Shown here piece after piece: positions 62,055 to 64,000 of a stretch of 64,000 bases of DNA. The notes under the pieces were generated by a model. The model did not search any database. It saw nothing but the letters and a program-made list of their open reading frames with translations, and was not told the DNA's origin. Position 1 is the stretch's first letter. The number at the start of each line of letters is the position of its first letter. Origin of the DNA: Armatimonadota bacterium (GTDB lineage Bacteria; Sysuimicrobiota; Sysuimicrobiia; Sysuimicrobiales; Sysuimicrobiaceae); contig JANXCW010000001.1 of NCBI GenBank assembly GCA_025059775.1, positions 157,549 to 221,548 of the forward strand, read 5' to 3'. The position numbers were made by a program, and so were the translations under genes.

Positions 62055-64000
62055 CGGGGCCGCACCAGGATCAGGGTGCGGGCCGCGCTCAGCGTGGCCG
62101 CCACCACGAGCACGTACACCCCGAAGTCGAACAGCAGCGACGTGGTGGTCTTCACAGGTCCCAGGAAGACCGGGCCGTGGGTCAAAAACGGACGCCCCAG
62201 GGCTGCCGTGAGGGCTCCGGTGCCGTACGCGATCCCCAGCCCCGCAGCAAGCGGCCGCAGCCAGTCCTGCGGGATGGCGTCGAACCCGAAGGCCACGGCC
62301 CAGGCGAAGAGCGCCATGGCCGTCATGAGGCCCGCCACGAACCCACCTCCCGGCCCGTAGTGGCCCGTTCCCAGCAGCACCAGCGCGTACGCGGCCACCG
62401 CGGGAGAGGCCACCCGGACCGCGGTCTCGAGGATCAGGGACCGTACGGGCGCCACCAGGTGGTGCGCCACGCGCGTGCCCGGCCGGCTCGCCAGGGCAAG
62501 CACCCCCAGGGCCGCGATTCCCAGTACCGTGATCTCCCCCAGGGTGTCCAGCCCCCGGAAGTCCACTACGATGAGGTTCACGAGGTTGCGGCCGCCCGCC
62601 TCCGGAGCCTTGTGCACGAAGTACGAGAAGAGGTGGCGGGCGGGCGGTCCCGGAAGGATCAGGGCCGCAAACGCCGCGGTGATCGCGCCCACTCCTACGG
62701 CCATCAAGAGATCCAGGGCCCAGGCCGGGTGACGCGTGGGCTCCTCGGGGTGGCGGAGGTGGAGGACCACGGCCAAAAATAGCACCAGGGTTACCGTCTC
62801 CACCAGGATCTGGGTCAACGCCAGGTCCGGGGCCCGCAGACCGATGTACAGCAACGCCACGGTATAGCCCACCGCTCCGACCGCCACCACCTGGGCCACC
62901 AGACTCCGGGCTAGGACCGTGAAGGCCACCGCCCCCAGGCCCAGGAGGAGCACCACACCCTCGTAGGGTGCCGTCCGGATTCCGACGGATGGAAAACGCC
63001 CCTCGGAGAGGAGCACGGCTCCCGCGCCCACCACGGGGATCACGAGGCTCACCGCGAGATAGTCCCGGAGCCGGCCCGTGACCGTGTGACGGGTGAGGAA
63101 CCGGGCGAAACCCAACACCCCCCCATACACCCCCTCGAAGGCCGCCTCCCCGCCGGGAAGCGGAAGGCGAGCGGGGAAGCGCGCGGCCCACCGGGCCAGC
63201 ACCCCGCCCAGCAACGCGCTCCCGACCGGGACGGCCGCCTTCTCCGCGGTGAGCCCGGAGAAGACGTTCGCCTCCGGATGCAGGAACCCAAGGGCCTGTT
63301 CGTAGAGCGCTGGATACAGGCCGAGCACGAAACCGGCCGCGGCCAGCACCAGAGCCGGCAGGAGGAGCCATGGGGCATCGTGGCCCCGCGGTGCTTTCCT
63401 CGTTCCCCAGAACACGCTGCAGAACCGGAGCCCGTAGGCCGCGGTGAGCACCCCACCTGCGAGCACCGCCTCGTGCACCCACCCGTGCAGGGCCTTTTCC
63501 GCGGCTTGCTTCGCCACAAACCCCGCAAACCCGGGAAACCCCATCAGGGAGAGCACCGCCAGCACCGCGGTGCCGGCGGTGAGGGGCATCCGCCGGGCAA
63601 GGCCCCGCAGCTCCGAGATCCGTCGGGTTTTCACCTCGTGCTCCACCGCCCCCGCCACCAGGAACAGTGTTCCCTTGTATGCCGCGTGGGCAAGGAGGTA
63701 GGCCATAGCGGCAAACATGCCCTCGGGGCTCCCGGAGCCCACGAGGGCGGTGGCGAGCCCCAGGGAGGCCACGGTTCCATAGGCCAGGAGGGCCTTGAGA
63801 TCGTCCTGGAACAGGGCCAAAAGGCTCGCGAAGAGGTACGTCACGATCCCCGCGGGCACAAGTCCCTCGCGCCAGGCTTCTGCGCCGCCCAGGAGGGGAG
63901 CCAGGCGCAGGAGCAGAAACACCCCGGCCTTCACCATGGTGGCGGAGTGGAGGTAGGCGCTCACGGGCGTGGGCGCCACCATGGCGCCCGGAAGCCAGAA
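62051..64000 (-). CDS. mrpA: Na+/H+ antiporter subunit A fused to subunit B (partial, 5' end beyond the window)
   Basis: About 650 residues are present and the frame is open at base 64000. The NuoL-like channel carries PTPVSAYLHSATMVKAGVFL, KALLAYGTVASLGLATALVG and KGTLFLVAGAVEHEVKTRRI. It is followed by MrpA-specific helices, the DUF4040 segment LALTQILVETVTLVLFLAVV, and then a full MrpB domain with GHYGPGGGFVAGLMTAMALF and LFDFGVYVLVVAATLSAART. Many bacteria encode B separately. This is the first gene of the operon seen here. Confidence 0.93.
   Translation of the reverse strand, partial: FWLPGAMVAPTPVSAYLHSATMVKAGVFLLLRLAPLLGGAEAWREGLVPAGIVTYLFASLLALFQDDLKALLAYGTVASLGLATALVGSGSPEGMFAAMAYLLAHAAYKGTLFLVAGAVEHEVKTRRISELRGLARRMPLTAGTAVLAVLSLMGFPGFAGFVAKQAAEKALHGWVHEAVLAGGVLTAAYGLRFCSVFWGTRKAPRGHDAPWLLLPALVLAAAGFVLGLYPALYEQALGFLHPEANVFSGLTAEKAAVPVGSALLGGVLARWAARFPARLPLPGGEAAFEGVYGGVLGFARFLTRHTVTGRLRDYLAVSLVIPVVGAGAVLLSEGRFPSVGIRTAPYEGVVLLLGLGAVAFTVLARSLVAQVVAVGAVGYTVALLYIGLRAPDLALTQILVETVTLVLFLAVVLHLRHPEEPTRHPAWALDLLMAVGVGAITAAFAALILPGPPARHLFSYFVHKAPEAGGRNLVNLIVVDFRGLDTLGEITVLGIAALGVLALASRPGTRVAHHLVAPVRSLILETAVRVASPAVAAYALVLLGTGHYGPGGGFVAGLMTAMALFAWAVAFGFDAIPQDWLRPLAAGLGIAYGTGALTAALGRPFLTHGPVFLGPVKTTTSLLFDFGVYVLVVAATLSAARTLILVRPR

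Overview
The window is a 64 kb stretch of a compact, GC-rich (roughly 70%) bacterial chromosome. Genes run in long head-to-tail operons with 1-19 nt overlaps (ATGA, GTGA, TAGTG), and GTG and TTG starts are frequent. A large (about 270 nt) SRP RNA, a split glycine decarboxylase (GcvPA/GcvPB), HspR-type heat-shock control and a Gram-positive-type LexA box suggest a deep-branching terrabacterial lineage (Chloroflexota, Armatimonadota, Symbiobacteria-like or a related candidate phylum), possibly thermophilic. The phylum cannot be fixed from this window alone.

Layout. 1-1394 (-) is the start of mutS. 1435-7681 (+) holds an exported FAD oxidoreductase and a complete BMP-family nucleoside/sugar-type ABC importer. 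7711-9617 (-) is an M24 peptidase coupled to a nitrilase homologue that lacks its catalytic cysteine. 9802-11172 (+) is nth and ndk. 11189-12461 (-) is a frameshifted unknown gene and a histone H1-like protein. 12693 (+) is a radical SAM gene with a LexA-type box in its promoter. 13606-19185 (-) is an operon ddl, dapF-like, HAD phosphatase, apgM, plsC-like, alpha/beta hydrolase. 19227-23125 (-) is an EVE-domain gene plus a methylcitrate-cycle operon (prpD, prpB, prpC). 23167-25524 (+) is tRNA-Ser(GGA), rtcA, a DUF402 gene and the SRP RNA. 26490-29573 (+) is dnaX-ybaB-recR and a YkuK-like gene. 29578-37574 (-) is a nine-gene operon with the whole glycine cleavage system apart from the shared lipoamide dehydrogenase, bioY, MOSC, a phosphoribosyltransferase, DUF4446 and a PLP decarboxylase.

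37694-45194 (+) is the accessory region. A membrane GGDEF protein overlaps a CARF/NE0113-type domain fused to a LuxR-type helix-turn-helix. Behind them lie the remains of a type III CRISPR locus (cas6 with a frameshift and an amber codon; a truncated, frameshifted cas10), then a lower-GC block with an OsmC gene and a multiply broken DUF4011-type helicase. No CRISPR array is visible.

45217-47750 (-) is a molybdate/tungstate uptake operon with its XRE-type regulator. 47890-49912 holds a frameshifted tandem universal stress protein (+) and a MetE-like methyltransferase (-). 49965-56876 (-) is a single heat-shock operon hspR-hsp20-dnaK-grpE-dnaJ-clpB behind a promoter carrying three evenly spaced TTGACAA/TTGTCAA elements. 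56959-59279 (-) is a DMT permease, an OGG-like glycosylase and a NUDIX protein. 59381-64000 (-) is an Mrp Na+/H+ antiporter operon whose first subunit is an MrpA-MrpB fusion and runs off the window.

The strongest leads are the GGDEF plus CARF-HTH pair beside the dead CRISPR locus, the hspR operator array, two enzyme homologues without their catalytic cysteines (DapF-like and nitrilase-like), and the LexA-box radical SAM promoter. Several frameshifts fall in short homopolymers or a TG repeat, so some may be assembly indels rather than real mutations.
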